From IMG/VR virus record IMGVR_UViG_3300047172_000034, positions 1 to 61,318 of that record: a stretch of 61,318 nucleotides of DNA; one strand, written 5' to 3'. The translations under genes and the position numbers were made by a program. The notes under the pieces are model-generated. The model was not told the origin of the DNA. It saw only the letters and a list, made by a program, of their open reading frames with translations, and made no database searches. Shown here piece by piece: positions 45,911-55,657 of the stretch. The stretch comes from a virus. Every line of letters begins with the position of its first letter. Positions within the stretch are counted from its first letter, which is position 1.

Positions 45911-48343
45911 ATGAGCAACGAAGACGTCAAATTTCAGGTTGGCGCTGAGGATACCGGCGTCGGCGCGAAGATGGCCGAGGTGCAGGGGCAGATCTCCGAA
46001 TCCGTCGAACAAATCCGCGGCAAACTTGAGACGTTGCAGGGCGCGTTCGAGAAGATCACCGGCGTCTTCATCGCGTTCCAAGCGGCACTTGCCGGCGGCG
46101 AAGCGTTCAAAGAGATGATCGAATCGACGGTCAATCTCTCCGTCAACGCGCAGAAACTCGGTCGCCAACTCGGCATATCGGCGACCGATGCCTCCGTCCT
46201 GAACGTCGCCCTGGCGTCCGTGTTCGTTACGCAGGATGAATTCTCTGCGGGCGCGTCCAAGATCACGCAGACGCTAAATAAGAACGAGGATGCGTTCAAG
46301 AAGTTAGGCGTGGCGACGCGCGATCAGGACGGAAACTTCCGTTCGACCGCCGATATCATGATGGATACGAACGAACGGCTACTTGAGTTCAAAGAGGGCA
46401 CCGATCGCAACGTCGAGGGCGTGAAAATCTACGGCCGCGCCTGGAAGGACATCGCGCCGACCCTGCGCGTGACCAAAGAGGTGATGGAAGAAGCCCGTCA
46501 GAAGGCCAGCGAACTCGGTCTCGTCGTCGGCGCGGAGAGCGTCGCCCAGACTAAGGCCTATCGAAGTGCCATGAATGGCGTGCACGAGGTCATCGAGGGT
46601 GTCGGCAATGTGATCGGCAACGCGTTGCTTCCGATCCTCACGAGTCTGGGCCAGTGGTTCGAAGATATCGGTCCGCAAGTGGTCAACGGCTTTAAGGCCG
46701 TGATCTTTTCCCTGGGTGCCGTCTTTATCCAAACCTCCAACGTCGTCAATCAGGTGATCGACAGCATTAAAGGGGCTTTCAACATCCTGGTGCAGTCGGT
46801 CAAGGGCGGCGTGGCCATCCTGCGCGCTGCCATGACGCCCGGCGAATCGGTTTCGAAGGCTTGGGACGACACCAGCGCCAATGTCAAAGCGGCAACGCAT
46901 GACATGTTCGCTGAAATGGAGAAGGATTCTCAGGAGGCCGACAAGGCGACCAGCGAATTTTTTGAACATATGGCCGCGCAGCAGACGGCCATCGCGAAGC
47001 CGAAAGGGGGTGAAACCTCCGAGGGCGGCGCGCTCAAAAGTCAGATGGCCGCGCTCCAAGCGGGGCTTGAGGCACAGAAGGAGGCGTTCGGCGAAGAGAC
47101 TCGGCTCAAGGGCCAGTTCATCGAATTTTCCATTCAGCAGGAAATCGAATATTGGAAGAAGATTCTCGCCACCAAAAAGCTGAACGAAGAGGACGCCGTT
47201 CACGTTCAGAGCGAAATCCACAAACTGGAATACGCCGCCGACAAGCAGGGCTACGAAGAACAACTTGCCGGCATGAAGGCGCAGGAAGCGCAGTACAAAA
47301 ATAATCTCCAAGCGAAGCTCGCCATCGCGCAGGAGATGGCGGCCAAGATTGCGGCGGCCGAGGGCGGCGATAGTTCCCACGCCAAGGAAGCGCAGGGCGA
47401 GGTGCTCGCGATCCAACGCGAAATAAACGCGCAGGAACTTGAGCTCGCCAAGATCAATCAGGACGCCATCGACAAAGTGCGTTTAGGCGGGGTCGATGCG
47501 GAGGAAAAAGCCGCTCAGAACCGCGTCGCGAATCACCAGCAGACAGAGGCGCAGTTGCTTGCCCAAGAGCGGCAGTTCGAAGCCGAGCGGCTGGCCATCA
47601 CGGTCGACGGCATCAATGCGCAGATCGCCGCGGCGAGCAAGAATCCGGAAGAGAACGTCAAACTGCTCGAGCAACTGAACGCGCAGAAGATCGCGGCCGC
47701 GCAAAAGTATGAACAACAATTGGCCGCGCTTAACATCAAAGCGGCCAACGAACAGACCAAGGATTGGAAAAAAGCGTTCGACGCGCTGTCATCTGGTTTC
47801 GCCAGCGTCATCCAAGGCATGTTGAATGGCACCGAAACTTGGAAGCAGGCCGTCCAGCAGATGTACAAGACGATCACGAACATCATAACCAGCACCATTT
47901 CGAACATGGTCACGACCTGGCTCGAAGGTCAGATTCAGAATTTGCTGGCCAGCAAAACTACCGCGCTGGGGTCCGTCACCGATAACGCCGCAGTGGCCGG
48001 CTCCGCGGCGTTCGCCTCGACCGCTGCTATCCCTTACGTGGGGCCGGAACTCGCGCCAGCGGCCGCCGCAGCGGCCTTCGCGGGTGCCATGTCCTTTGCA
48101 GCCGGGCTCTCGGCAGAAGGCGGATACGACATCCCTGGCGGCATGAACCCCGTCGTCCAGACGCACCAACGCGAAATGATCCTTCCCGAAGAACACGCCA
48201 ACACCATTCGCGGCCTCGCCGGCAAAAACACCCCCGGCGGGGTTGATCCCAAGACGATGGACAAACTGCTCGCCAAGAATCTTCGCAGCAACAGCAGCGC
48301 GATTACAAAAGCGATCAAGCGTACAGGCGCCCGGTTCTCCTAA
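45911..48343 (+). CDS. tape measure protein
   Basis: The protein is 810 residues. Mainly helical, it has coiled-coil N-terminal (SVEQIRGKLETLQGAFEKIT) and long charged middle regions, hydrophobic segments (VVNGFKAVIFSLGAVFIQTS), and a C-terminal Gly/Ala region with GYDIPGGMNPVVQTHQREMI. It follows the G/T chaperone genes, as expected. At 0.15 nm per residue, a textbook ratio, its length implies a tail of roughly 120 nm. The C-terminus overlaps the next start by 1 bp. Confidence 0.9.
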   Translation: MSNEDVKFQVGAEDTGVGAKMAEVQGQISESVEQIRGKLETLQGAFEKITGVFIAFQAALAGGEAFKEMIESTVNLSVNAQKLGRQLGISATDASVLNVALASVFVTQDEFSAGASKITQTLNKNEDAFKKLGVATRDQDGNFRSTADIMMDTNERLLEFKEGTDRNVEGVKIYGRAWKDIAPTLRVTKEVMEEARQKASELGLVVGAESVAQTKAYRSAMNGVHEVIEGVGNVIGNALLPILTSLGQWFEDIGPQVVNGFKAVIFSLGAVFIQTSNVVNQVIDSIKGAFNILVQSVKGGVAILRAAMTPGESVSKAWDDTSANVKAATHDMFAEMEKDSQEADKATSEFFEHMAAQQTAIAKPKGGETSEGGALKSQMAALQAGLEAQKEAFGEETRLKGQFIEFSIQQEIEYWKKILATKKLNEEDAVHVQSEIHKLEYAADKQGYEEQLAGMKAQEAQYKNNLQAKLAIAQEMAAKIAAAEGGDSSHAKEAQGEVLAIQREINAQELELAKINQDAIDKVRLGGVDAEEKAAQNRVANHQQTEAQLLAQERQFEAERLAITVDGINAQIAAASKNPEENVKLLEQLNAQKIAAAQKYEQQLAALNIKAANEQTKDWKKAFDALSSGFASVIQGMLNGTETWKQAVQQMYKTITNIITSTISNMVTTWLEGQIQNLLASKTTALGSVTDNAAVAGSAAFASTAAIPYVGPELAPAAAAAAFAGAMSFAAGLSAEGGYDIPGGMNPVVQTHQREMILPEEHANTIRGLAGKNTPGGVDPKTMDKLLAKNLRSNSSAITKAIKRTGARFS

Positions 48344-48978
48344 TGGCCGATCAAATCTACCCGACCCTGCCGGGAATTCAATACGAAAGCACCCGCACGC
48401 CGATGTTCAATACGCAGGTGCAGCAGGCGTTGAGCGGTAAGGAATCGCGGATTGCATACCAGCAATACCCGTTGATGCAATTCGAATTGGCCTATGAATT
48501 CCTGCGAAACGGGGCGAGTTACGCCGAACTTCAGACGCTCGTTGGTCTCTATATGCAGATGATGGGCAAGTTCGGCACGTTTCTTTATGACGACCCGGTT
48601 TTCAATTCGGTTACGGCCCAACAATTTGCCATCGTCGGCAGCAGCGACACCACGGCAACCACGTATCAGATCACGGCAACCTATCAGGCTTCCGGCGGCC
48701 CCGGCACGCCCGAACTAATCCAGAATTTCAACGGCACGCCGCAGATATACGTGAACGGCGCGCTGCAGACGCTGGGCACGCAGTACGTTTTTAGCAGCGC
48801 GGTGGCAGGCGGCATCAATTTCCTTGGCGGTCATTTCCCGACCGCCGCGGCCGTGTTGACTTGGACGGGATCGTTTTACTATCGCTGCCGGTTTGACGAT
48901 GACGCCATGACCGCGACTCAGTTCATGCAGAATCTTTGGTCGACCGGCTCGATTAAATTTCGCCAGGTGAAACTGTGA
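48343..48978 (+). CDS. DUF2460 tail tip protein (gene transfer agent gp12-like)
   Basis: The protein is 211 residues. It opens with IYPTLPGIQYESTRTPMFNT, then YPLMQFELAYEFLRN, GLYMQMMGKFGTFLYDDP and ends SGSIKFRQVKL-like. This is the DUF2460 family of distal tail proteins seen in RcGTA and in many proteobacterial siphophages. It overlaps the following gene by 4 bp. It forms part of the baseplate hub with the next two proteins. Confidence 0.9.
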   Translation: MADQIYPTLPGIQYESTRTPMFNTQVQQALSGKESRIAYQQYPLMQFELAYEFLRNGASYAELQTLVGLYMQMMGKFGTFLYDDPVFNSVTAQQFAIVGSSDTTATTYQITATYQASGGPGTPELIQNFNGTPQIYVNGALQTLGTQYVFSSAVAGGINFLGGHFPTAAAVLTWTGSFYYRCRFDDDAMTATQFMQNLWSTGSIKFRQVKL

Positions 48979-50066
48979 AGGCCGCGAGCAATGCGACGCT
49001 GGCCATTCTCGCCGGCGGGCAGTACATCAAGATCGAATGCTACAAGTTCGCGCTCGCGAACGGGTCGAATTACTATTTCAGCGCCGGGGATGGTCCCATT
49101 ACCGTCGCCGGCATCACCTATGTCGGCGGGCTGACTTTCATTCGCGGCTCCCTGACTCAGAAAGTCGGCTTGGATTCTCAATCGGTAGATCTGACGATCG
49201 CGCCTCAGTTGGATAACCCCGCGGGCGCGGTCACTTTCAACGGTCAAGGTTTCCTGAGCGCCTGCCGATCTGGTGCGCTCGATGGGTGCCGCATCACGAT
49301 GTATAAGGGATTCTTCGTGCCGTCGGGCACGAACGCCATCACGATTCAGATTGCCGGTAGCGCGTACACATACACGCCGCCGGCGGCCGGCTACCCGATG
49401 GATACCACCCCCGGCCTCGTACCCTGGTTCCAAGGGACTGTGAACGAGCTCCAAACGGGTCGGTTCTCGGTCGATATAACGGTCAATGACGACATTGAGT
49501 TGATGCGGGTGCAAATGCCGCGCAATGTGCTGTGCGCTGGCTGCGTACATACGCTATTCGACGCTGGGTGTACGTTGAACAAGTCGCAGAACACCTACAC
49601 GGGAAAGATCGCCACCGTGGTTTCCGCGAATACGATCGACGCGACATATACGACCGGAATCGCCTTTGCACAGGCGGATGACTATTTCGATCTCGGCGTC
49701 GTCACATTCACGTCCGGAGTCTTGAACGGCGGCACCTACCCGATCGGCAAGTATTTGAACAGTGGCGGGTCGTTTCAGTCGATCATTCCTTGGGCGGCGA
49801 CTCCGTCCGTGGGCGACACCTTCAGCGTGGTGCCCGGGTGCGACAAACAGCAGGCGACGTGCTCGAGCAACAAGTTTGTGTTGCCGAGCGGGTCCGCCGG
49901 TTCCAACTTGCTGCACTTCCGCGGCGCTCCTTATGTTCCGCAACCGGAGACGCTCTACGACGGCGGCACGATTTCACCCGCTGGAGTCCAAACCCCCGGC
50001 AGCCAAGGCGGCGTAGGCGCGGGCTCCACGCCTTCTAGCGGGAATAGCAGAAACTATGCTAGCTGA
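48975..50066 (+). CDS. DUF2163 tail tip protein (gene transfer agent gp13-like)
   Basis: The protein is 363 residues from GTG. It has IKIECYKFALANGSNYYFSA, TQKVGLDSQSVDLTIAPQLD and a Cys-rich centre (NVLCAGCVHTLFDAGC and a later CDKQQATCSSNKF). DUF2163 proteins of RcGTA bind an iron-sulfur cluster through conserved Cys; these Cys are present. The N-terminal domain docks on DUF2460. The protein overlaps the NlpC/P60 gene by 11 bp. Confidence 0.9.
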   Translation: MKAASNATLAILAGGQYIKIECYKFALANGSNYYFSAGDGPITVAGITYVGGLTFIRGSLTQKVGLDSQSVDLTIAPQLDNPAGAVTFNGQGFLSACRSGALDGCRITMYKGFFVPSGTNAITIQIAGSAYTYTPPAAGYPMDTTPGLVPWFQGTVNELQTGRFSVDITVNDDIELMRVQMPRNVLCAGCVHTLFDAGCTLNKSQNTYTGKIATVVSANTIDATYTTGIAFAQADDYFDLGVVTFTSGVLNGGTYPIGKYLNSGGSFQSIIPWAATPSVGDTFSVVPGCDKQQATCSSNKFVLPSGSAGSNLLHFRGAPYVPQPETLYDGGTISPAGVQTPGSQGGVGAGSTPSSGNSRNYAS

Positions 50067-50478
50067 TCTTCGACCGCAAATTGTTGCGGAAGCGATGACG
50101 TGGTTGGGCACTCCGTATCACCATCAAGCGCACGTCAAGGGTCACGGTGTCGACTGCGTCTGGTTGCTTATAGAAGTCTACAAAAAAGTCGGCATTGTCG
50201 ATGCGGACTTGGACCCCGGCAACTATTCGCGCGAATGGTACTTCCATCGGTCGGAAGAGATCTATATGGGGGGCGTTGAGCGTTATGCTCACCGCATCGA
50301 AACGCCGCGGCCTGGCGATGTGGCGTTGTATAAGTACGGCCGCTGCGTTTCCCACGGCGCAATTCTGCTAGGCGACGGATTTTTGATTCACGCCAACCGG
50401 CGCGTGGGCAAAGTGGAACGCTGCGACCTCGCCACGATGGCGCCACACCTGCATTCGTATTGGAGTTGCATCAAATGA
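50056..50478 (+). CDS. NlpC/P60 tail peptidase
   Basis: The protein is 140 residues. The catalytic Cys is in GHGVDCVWLLIE, the His in VSHGAILL and a further polar residue in FLIHANR. This is the NlpC/P60 papain-like fold that cuts D-Glu-mesoDAP peptide bonds in peptidoglycan at infection. It follows DUF2163 as in RcGTA and shares its end with the host-specificity gene (ATGA). Confidence 0.92.
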   Translation: MLADLRPQIVAEAMTWLGTPYHHQAHVKGHGVDCVWLLIEVYKKVGIVDADLDPGNYSREWYFHRSEEIYMGGVERYAHRIETPRPGDVALYKYGRCVSHGAILLGDGFLIHANRRVGKVERCDLATMAPHLHSYWSCIK

Positions 50479-53400
50479 GTTTCGGTGGTGGGTCGAACGG
50501 AACAACGGCGCAGGTTCTCAACGGCATTCCGATCAATTCTGCCACTTACGGCACCTGCATTCCGCTTGTGTACGGGACGAATCGCGTTCCGATCATGCTA
50601 TTGTGGTATGACGATTTCCAGGCCGCGCAAGGTGGCGGCGGCTCCAAGGGCGGTAGCAACGGGAGCGGCAGCTATTCCTACAGCGCCTCTTGTATTCTCG
50701 GGCTTTGCGAGGGGCCAATCACGTCGATTGGAACCGTCTGGCAAGACAAAGACGTCACGACGATCACGGATCTCGGTTTAACGGTCGCTTACGGCACCGC
50801 GACGCAAGCGCCTTGGGTCTACCTCACCGATTATCACTCCGCGCAGGCAGTGCCCTACAATCTGACGGCATACGTCGCGAAAGCCGGCTTGAATCTCGGC
50901 GGTTCGGCGGCATTGCCGAATTACACGTTTCAAATTACCGGATTGTTGCCCTACACGAGCGGTATCAGCGATGCGGAGCCGTCGGCGATTCTGGTCGATT
51001 ACTGCACGGACCCGAACCACGGCGCAAATTTCCCGTATCTGAATACTTCGCAGTTTCAAGGGACCGGCGTCACCACCTGGCAAAGCTATTGCATCGCCAT
51101 GGGGTTCCTGTTTAGCCCTTTCGAAAACACGCAACGTGCGGCCGTCGAATTCATCAAAGATCTGATGACGATGACGAATTCGAATGCTGTTTGGTCGGCC
51201 GGGCTTTTGAATATCATCCCCTACGCTGATACCAGCGTGGCCGGGAACGGTCGTACTTTTACGCCAAATCTTGAGCCGATCTACGAATTCTTCGACGACG
51301 ACTTCCTGCCGAACGGGAACAGCAATTCGGGCGGCAATGATCCGGTTATTGTCACGCGGACGCCGACCACAGATACCTACAACGTCGTCAGGGTCGAATT
51401 CCAAGACGCAGGCAACGCCTACAACACAGGCGTAGCCGAAGCGAGTGACGCGCGCGATATCGCCCTGAATGGCGTGCGCGTGATGTCGACAGTTTCGCTC
51501 CACGCAATCACCCAGGTTTCGGTCGCGCGCCAAGTGGCGCAGCTAATTCTCCAACGACAGTTGTATATTCGAAACACCTTCCAATTCTCGGTCCGTTCCG
51601 ACTATTGTTTGCTCGAGCCGATGGACCTCGTGTCGATCAACGATACGACGCTCGGCATCGTTGATAAGCTGGTGCGAATCACCGAAATAGACGATGACGA
51701 AAATGACGTCATCACGATCACGGCGGAAGATGTGCTGGTTGGATCTGCCAGCGCCCCGCTGTATAACTGGGTCTCCGCGCAAGGGTATGCGGCAAACTTC
51801 GCCGCCGCGCCTGCGTCCGTTGCGGCACCTCTCATATTCACGACACCGCCGAATCTGGTGAGTGCCGTCGGCGGTTACGAACTTTGCATCGCCGTGGGGC
51901 CTGCGACCGGGGATCCCTGGGGCGGGTGCGATGTCTACATGTCGATGGACAACGCGACTTATATCTTCGCGGGCACGATCGCAGGCAACGCGCGATACGG
52001 CACTTTGACGGCGAATTTGCCGTCGGTGCCGGACCCTGACTCCTCGAGCACGCTGGCTATCGCGTTCGAAAACAACTATTTTGCGAACAACCAGATTCTC
52101 CCGGGCAGTGCGGCGGACTATGCGAATCTGCGAACGCTTATGTTCGTCGACGGCGAGATCATCGCCTATGAAAACGCAACGCAAACTTCGACCGGGCACT
52201 ATAATCTCGGCGTTCTTCGTCGCGGCCAGTACGGTTCGCAACCCGCAGCACACGCCAGCGGTTGTAGTTGGGCGCGTATAGACGAACAGCTATTTCGCGT
52301 AGCGATTGACCCGGGGCTCGCCGGGCAGACGATTTATTTCAAGTTCTGTAGTTGGAACGCCGTGGGGCGCGCGACGCAATCGCAAGCGGTGGCTACAGCT
52401 TATAGCCACGTCATATCTCTGAACAACGGACAACCAACAGCGGAGATCCTGATCGGAGTGGGCGTGGCTTGCATCGGCACGACGGCCTATAAGAGCGCCG
52501 CGACCACAGCTTGGGACAGCCACGTTTATAGTCAACAGGCGTATACCAACGGCGCGTACGTGACATTCTATCCGGCGCAAAATACTCTGGCGTTTTTCAT
52601 GGGCTTGAATAACGCGCCGAGCACCGACGGCAACTATACCGGATTGGACTATGCCTTCTACTGCACCAATGGCGGCACGCTGCAGATGTATGAAGGCGGG
52701 ACCGGCACCACCACGACTTACGGAACTTACGCCGCGGGCGACGCGTTGACGATTACATATGATGGGTTCTATGTTAGGTATTCACAAAACGGCGCAATCA
52801 TTCGCCAGATTGCGGCGCCGAGCAATCAAACCTTCGTGTTGGACTCCGCGTTCTATCAGCCGCAAGCCACCGCGGCTCGAATCGATTTCGGCCCCTTCGG
52901 CTCGGCCACTCCGGCTTTGTATACCGTACGCGGCAACGCCGTGGTGTCGGATAGCGGCGCGCAAAAGATCGGCGGCACGAACTCGTGGGATTCGGACGCC
53001 ATCAGCATTACGGCTTATAAGACCTGCAACTTTGTTTTCAAGCCGAACGATACGACCGGCTATGTCCTCGCCGGACTGACGACGGCGCCAATCTCTGCCG
53101 CCAGTCTGAGCGGCGGCAGCGGCAACACGGAAATCAGTTACGCGTTTTATTTCGACGCGGGTTCGCTGGTCATCAACGAGAGCGGAACGAACGTAACCAC
53201 CGTTGGTACATATACAGGTGCGGACCGCTTCGCAATTGTCTATGACGGATCGACCGTCACGTTCCTCAAGAACGGAAATTCCGTGTACACGGTTTCCGCG
53301 AGCGGTTTGAATATGTTTGCCGCTGTCTCTCTTTATAGCCCGGGCACAGGAGTCAATTCTTTGGATTTTGGCCCAGGCACTACGATCCCTGTCATTGACA

Positions 53401-53882
53401 CTGGGCAGATCAATTCGAACGCAGCCACCGATATCGTTTCAACCACGGTTTCAAGCGCAACACTGACGAGTGCTGAAGGATCGACCTATCTATCGTGGGT
53501 GAGTTTTCCCGGTGGGTGGGTCGCCTCCGTAACCGTTCCGGCGCAATTGACCGATTGCGTCGTTACGATCATCGCGGATTTCCAGGCTCGAGATACGAAC
53601 TTCGCCACGCCATCGACCCCGTTCGGTATGGGCTATTCGCTGGTGCTCGCGCAGTCTGGCAATAATCAAGGCATCGATTACTGCTACGAACTGCCCTACA
53701 ACACGTCCTCATTGTATCCGTATCTCAGTTTTTCTTGCTCGCGAACTTTTTCGATCAACGCGGGTGCGGTCGCAACTGGGTATCTCTACGCGAATTGGGA
53801 CGGCGGCAATGGCGCCGGCGGGGCCGGTACTTCCCCGGAGTTTCAGAATATTAGATTGCGTGCTGAGATCATCAAGCGATGA
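50475..53882 (+). CDS. host-specificity tail tip protein with tandem lectin-like domains
   Basis: The protein is 1135 residues from the ATG at 50475. The N-terminal 640 follow the RcGTA gp15-type core: SFGGGSNGTTAQVLNGIPIN, CILGLCEGPITSIGTVWQDK, YIRNTFQFSVRSDYCLLEPM and LVRITEIDDDENDVITITAE. Two tandem repeats follow at about 656-810 and 819-970, each with a VGTY or YGTYAAGD turn and ending RIDFGPFG or SLDFGPG. They resemble concanavalin/SPRY-type lectin sandwiches. It should contact the receptor and trigger DNA ejection. Confidence 0.88.
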   Translation: MSFGGGSNGTTAQVLNGIPINSATYGTCIPLVYGTNRVPIMLLWYDDFQAAQGGGGSKGGSNGSGSYSYSASCILGLCEGPITSIGTVWQDKDVTTITDLGLTVAYGTATQAPWVYLTDYHSAQAVPYNLTAYVAKAGLNLGGSAALPNYTFQITGLLPYTSGISDAEPSAILVDYCTDPNHGANFPYLNTSQFQGTGVTTWQSYCIAMGFLFSPFENTQRAAVEFIKDLMTMTNSNAVWSAGLLNIIPYADTSVAGNGRTFTPNLEPIYEFFDDDFLPNGNSNSGGNDPVIVTRTPTTDTYNVVRVEFQDAGNAYNTGVAEASDARDIALNGVRVMSTVSLHAITQVSVARQVAQLILQRQLYIRNTFQFSVRSDYCLLEPMDLVSINDTTLGIVDKLVRITEIDDDENDVITITAEDVLVGSASAPLYNWVSAQGYAANFAAAPASVAAPLIFTTPPNLVSAVGGYELCIAVGPATGDPWGGCDVYMSMDNATYIFAGTIAGNARYGTLTANLPSVPDPDSSSTLAIAFENNYFANNQILPGSAADYANLRTLMFVDGEIIAYENATQTSTGHYNLGVLRRGQYGSQPAAHASGCSWARIDEQLFRVAIDPGLAGQTIYFKFCSWNAVGRATQSQAVATAYSHVISLNNGQPTAEILIGVGVACIGTTAYKSAATTAWDSHVYSQQAYTNGAYVTFYPAQNTLAFFMGLNNAPSTDGNYTGLDYAFYCTNGGTLQMYEGGTGTTTTYGTYAAGDALTITYDGFYVRYSQNGAIIRQIAAPSNQTFVLDSAFYQPQATAARIDFGPFGSATPALYTVRGNAVVSDSGAQKIGGTNSWDSDAISITAYKTCNFVFKPNDTTGYVLAGLTTAPISAASLSGGSGNTEISYAFYFDAGSLVINESGTNVTTVGTYTGADRFAIVYDGSTVTFLKNGNSVYTVSASGLNMFAAVSLYSPGTGVNSLDFGPGTTIPVIDTGQINSNAATDIVSTTVSSATLTSAEGSTYLSWVSFPGGWVASVTVPAQLTDCVVTIIADFQARDTNFATPSTPFGMGYSLVLAQSGNNQGIDYCYELPYNTSSLYPYLSFSCSRTFSINAGAVATGYLYANWDGGNGAGGAGTSPEFQNIRLRAEIIKR

Positions 53883-54214
53883 AGACTCATACCATTTACA
53901 ACGTCGCGACCGGCGAAATCGCCGGAACGATTCAGACGACAAACAGCGAGGCGCTGGCACTCAACACGCCGGAAGGACATGCCTCGATCGAAGGTCTGTT
54001 CGACGGATCGCGATTCAGTATTCAAAACGGCAAGGCGGTTGCAAAAACACTGCCGAGCGTCGATCCAAAAACCGTCGCGCGGAATCAAATCGCCCGCTTA
54101 GAGTCCTCGCAGGCGCGCGCAATCCGAGAGCATCTTCTCGGCAACCCCAAAGGCCTGGTCTATCTGCAGCAGATTGATGCGCAGATCGAACAGCTTCGTA
54201 AAACCCTAACGTGA
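53879..54214 (+). CDS. phage tail accessory protein
   Basis: The protein is 111 residues, coupled to the tail tip gene by 4 bp overlap. It contains IYNVATGEIAGTIQTTNSEA and, near the C-terminus, ARLESSQARAIREHLLGNPK, then LQQIDAQIEQLRKTL. This beta-then-coiled pattern is typical of small proteins after the tip gene (tail fibre assembly-like). The family is uncertain. Confidence 0.65.
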   Translation: MKTHTIYNVATGEIAGTIQTTNSEALALNTPEGHASIEGLFDGSRFSIQNGKAVAKTLPSVDPKTVARNQIARLESSQARAIREHLLGNPKGLVYLQQIDAQIEQLRKTLT

Positions 54215-54224
54215 GGTCATTCTA

Positions 54225-54422
54225 ATGACGACTGAAACTCAAACCCCTGCCAGCAAATCGACGGCGGCCACTGTGGCGGCCAAGGTCGAAACCGCTGTTT
54301 CGAACGAACTGACTTCGGTCGAGCTCTCGCTCGCCGCGGCCGTCTCGGCCAACCCCAAAAAGGCGTTGCTGATCGCAGCCGCGCTCTTTGTTGCAGGCCT
54401 TCTTGTCGGGAAGATTTTCTAA
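54225..54422 (+). CDS. small membrane protein of the lysis region (holin or antiholin candidate)
   Basis: This 65-residue protein has a polar Ala/Thr/Glu-rich N-terminus (TVAAKVETAVSNELTSVELS) and one C-terminal span, ALLIAAALFVAGLLVGKIF. A single-span protein ahead of the endolysin could be a type III holin or antiholin, but many such proteins have other roles. Confidence 0.55.
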   Translation: MTTETQTPASKSTAATVAAKVETAVSNELTSVELSLAAAVSANPKKALLIAAALFVAGLLVGKIF

Positions 54423-54437
54423 CCGAGGGAAGCGGAT

Positions 54438-54620
54438 ATGGATCATTCGTCTAAACCGGCGGTGGTAATGACTGCTCTAAGTTGGTTTTTCAGTTTGGGC
54501 ACCTGGTTCATGAAGAACATCATTGAGATCAATCAGGTGTTACAGTTCATCGCCTTTGTGTTTGCCATCGCCTCGGCGTGGTATGCCATCCAATACTACA
54601 ACCGAAGCAATCGTAAGTGA
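54438..54620 (+). CDS. small two-span membrane protein, holin candidate
   Basis: This 60-residue protein has two hydrophobic segments (VVMTALSWFFSLGTWFM and VLQFIAFVFAIASAWYAI) and a basic tail YNRSNRK. The small size, two spans and basic C-terminus immediately upstream of the endolysin (4 bp overlap) match a class II holin. Confidence 0.65.
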   Translation: MDHSSKPAVVMTALSWFFSLGTWFMKNIIEINQVLQFIAFVFAIASAWYAIQYYNRSNRK

Positions 54621-55069
54621 CCACAGCGGTCGATTACGCCCTCGTTCGCCTTCCACGTGAGGAAGGCGACGAGGCGTTTGCCTATAACGATGCGAATGGT
54701 CGCCGCGTTAGCTGCAGGACGATGACGCCGCCGGGCAATCTGACGATCGCCGACGGCATCAATCTCGAAACGGGACTCGACAAGACCGAGCGTCAGTGGC
54801 TACTGACCTATCGGCTGGGGAAAGTGCTCACCGCGCTTCAGGCTTTCTGGTGGTTCAAGGACCTGGATGCGCCGCGCGCGTCTGTGCTGCTTGATCTGGG
54901 CTTTAACGACGGCGTGCAGTCGCTTCTGCATTTCCCGAAGATGCTCGCCGCGATCGGAGCGAAAAACTGGCCCGTGGCGGCCGCCGAACTGCTCGATTCC
55001 GACGCTGCGCGCCAACTCGAATCACGATACCAACCGTTGAGCAAGATACTTCTCACCGGCAATCCATAG
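54617..55069 (+). CDS. endolysin, GH24 (T4 lysozyme-like)
   Basis: The protein is 150 residues. It opens ALVRLPREEGDEAFAYNDAN with the catalytic Glu and, about ten residues later, Asp, the GH24 spacing. The C-terminal half has ARASVLLDLGFNDGVQSLLH, FPKMLAAI and AAELLDSDAARQLESRYQ, characteristic of phage lysozymes. It lacks a signal peptide, so it needs the holin. It would cut peptidoglycan glycan strands. Confidence 0.85.
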   Translation: MTTAVDYALVRLPREEGDEAFAYNDANGRRVSCRTMTPPGNLTIADGINLETGLDKTERQWLLTYRLGKVLTALQAFWWFKDLDAPRASVLLDLGFNDGVQSLLHFPKMLAAIGAKNWPVAAAELLDSDAARQLESRYQPLSKILLTGNP

Positions 55070-55077
55070 GGGATTTC

Positions 55078-55296
55078 ATGGACAAGATTCTTTCGGGTAT
55101 TCAAGCGTGGTGGACGCGGCATAAGTTGAAAACGCTCGGGCTGCTCGCCACGATCGTCGGCGCCGCGCAAGCGAACTTTGATCAAGTGCGCGCCTATCTC
55201 AAGCCGGAACACCAGGGCTGGCTGCTGTTTGCGTTTGGAATTCTCGCCGCGCTATTCGGCTTCCTGCATCGGGACAGCGACGACAAAGGCAATTAG
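55078..55296 (+). CDS. small membrane protein downstream of endolysin
   Basis: This 72-residue protein has two hydrophobic segments (LKTLGLLATIVGAAQANF, GWLLFAFGILAALFGFLH) joined by a charged loop and a polar tail. It follows the endolysin and probably acts as second holin or antiholin. Positional inference only. Confidence 0.6.
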   Translation: MDKILSGIQAWWTRHKLKTLGLLATIVGAAQANFDQVRAYLKPEHQGWLLFAFGILAALFGFLHRDSDDKGN

Positions 55297-55330
55297 CAGA
55301 CGTCAAGGTTCGATTCAAGAAGGAGTAGGC

Positions 55331-55657
55331 ATGCGAATCCCTTCTCGGGTGCAGATGTTCGGCCGCTGGGTGCAAGTACGGGTGATACCGTTAGCCAGCT
55401 GGCCTCATGACGTCGGCGATCTAGGCATGTGGGATCCGCAGAACAACACGATCGATATCCGCGGCGATCAAGCGCAGGTCGGCCTCGAGACGACGTACCT
55501 CCACGAATTGACGCATGCGCTTTTGGACGGCTTGAGCAACAAACTCACCGAAGATGAGGCCTTCGTCGATCAGTTTGCCCATTTGCTGCATCAGGCTTTG
55601 ACCTCGGCCAAGTACCCTCGCAAGAAACGTGTTAGGCAACCGACGGAGAAACTGTGA
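55331..55657 (+). CDS. HExxH zinc metallopeptidase-like phage protein
   Basis: The protein is 108 residues from the ATG at 55331, which has AAGGAG upstream. An in-frame ORF reading further upstream lacks a ribosome-binding site. It has YLHELTHALLDGL with the HExxH zinc motif and EDEAFVDQFAHLLHQAL, where the Glu in EDEAFV is the likely third ligand, as in small gluzincin-type phage peptidases. Such genes sit between lysis genes in many phages, substrate unknown. Confidence 0.75.
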   Translation: MRIPSRVQMFGRWVQVRVIPLASWPHDVGDLGMWDPQNNTIDIRGDQAQVGLETTYLHELTHALLDGLSNKLTEDEAFVDQFAHLLHQALTSAKYPRKKRVRQPTEKL

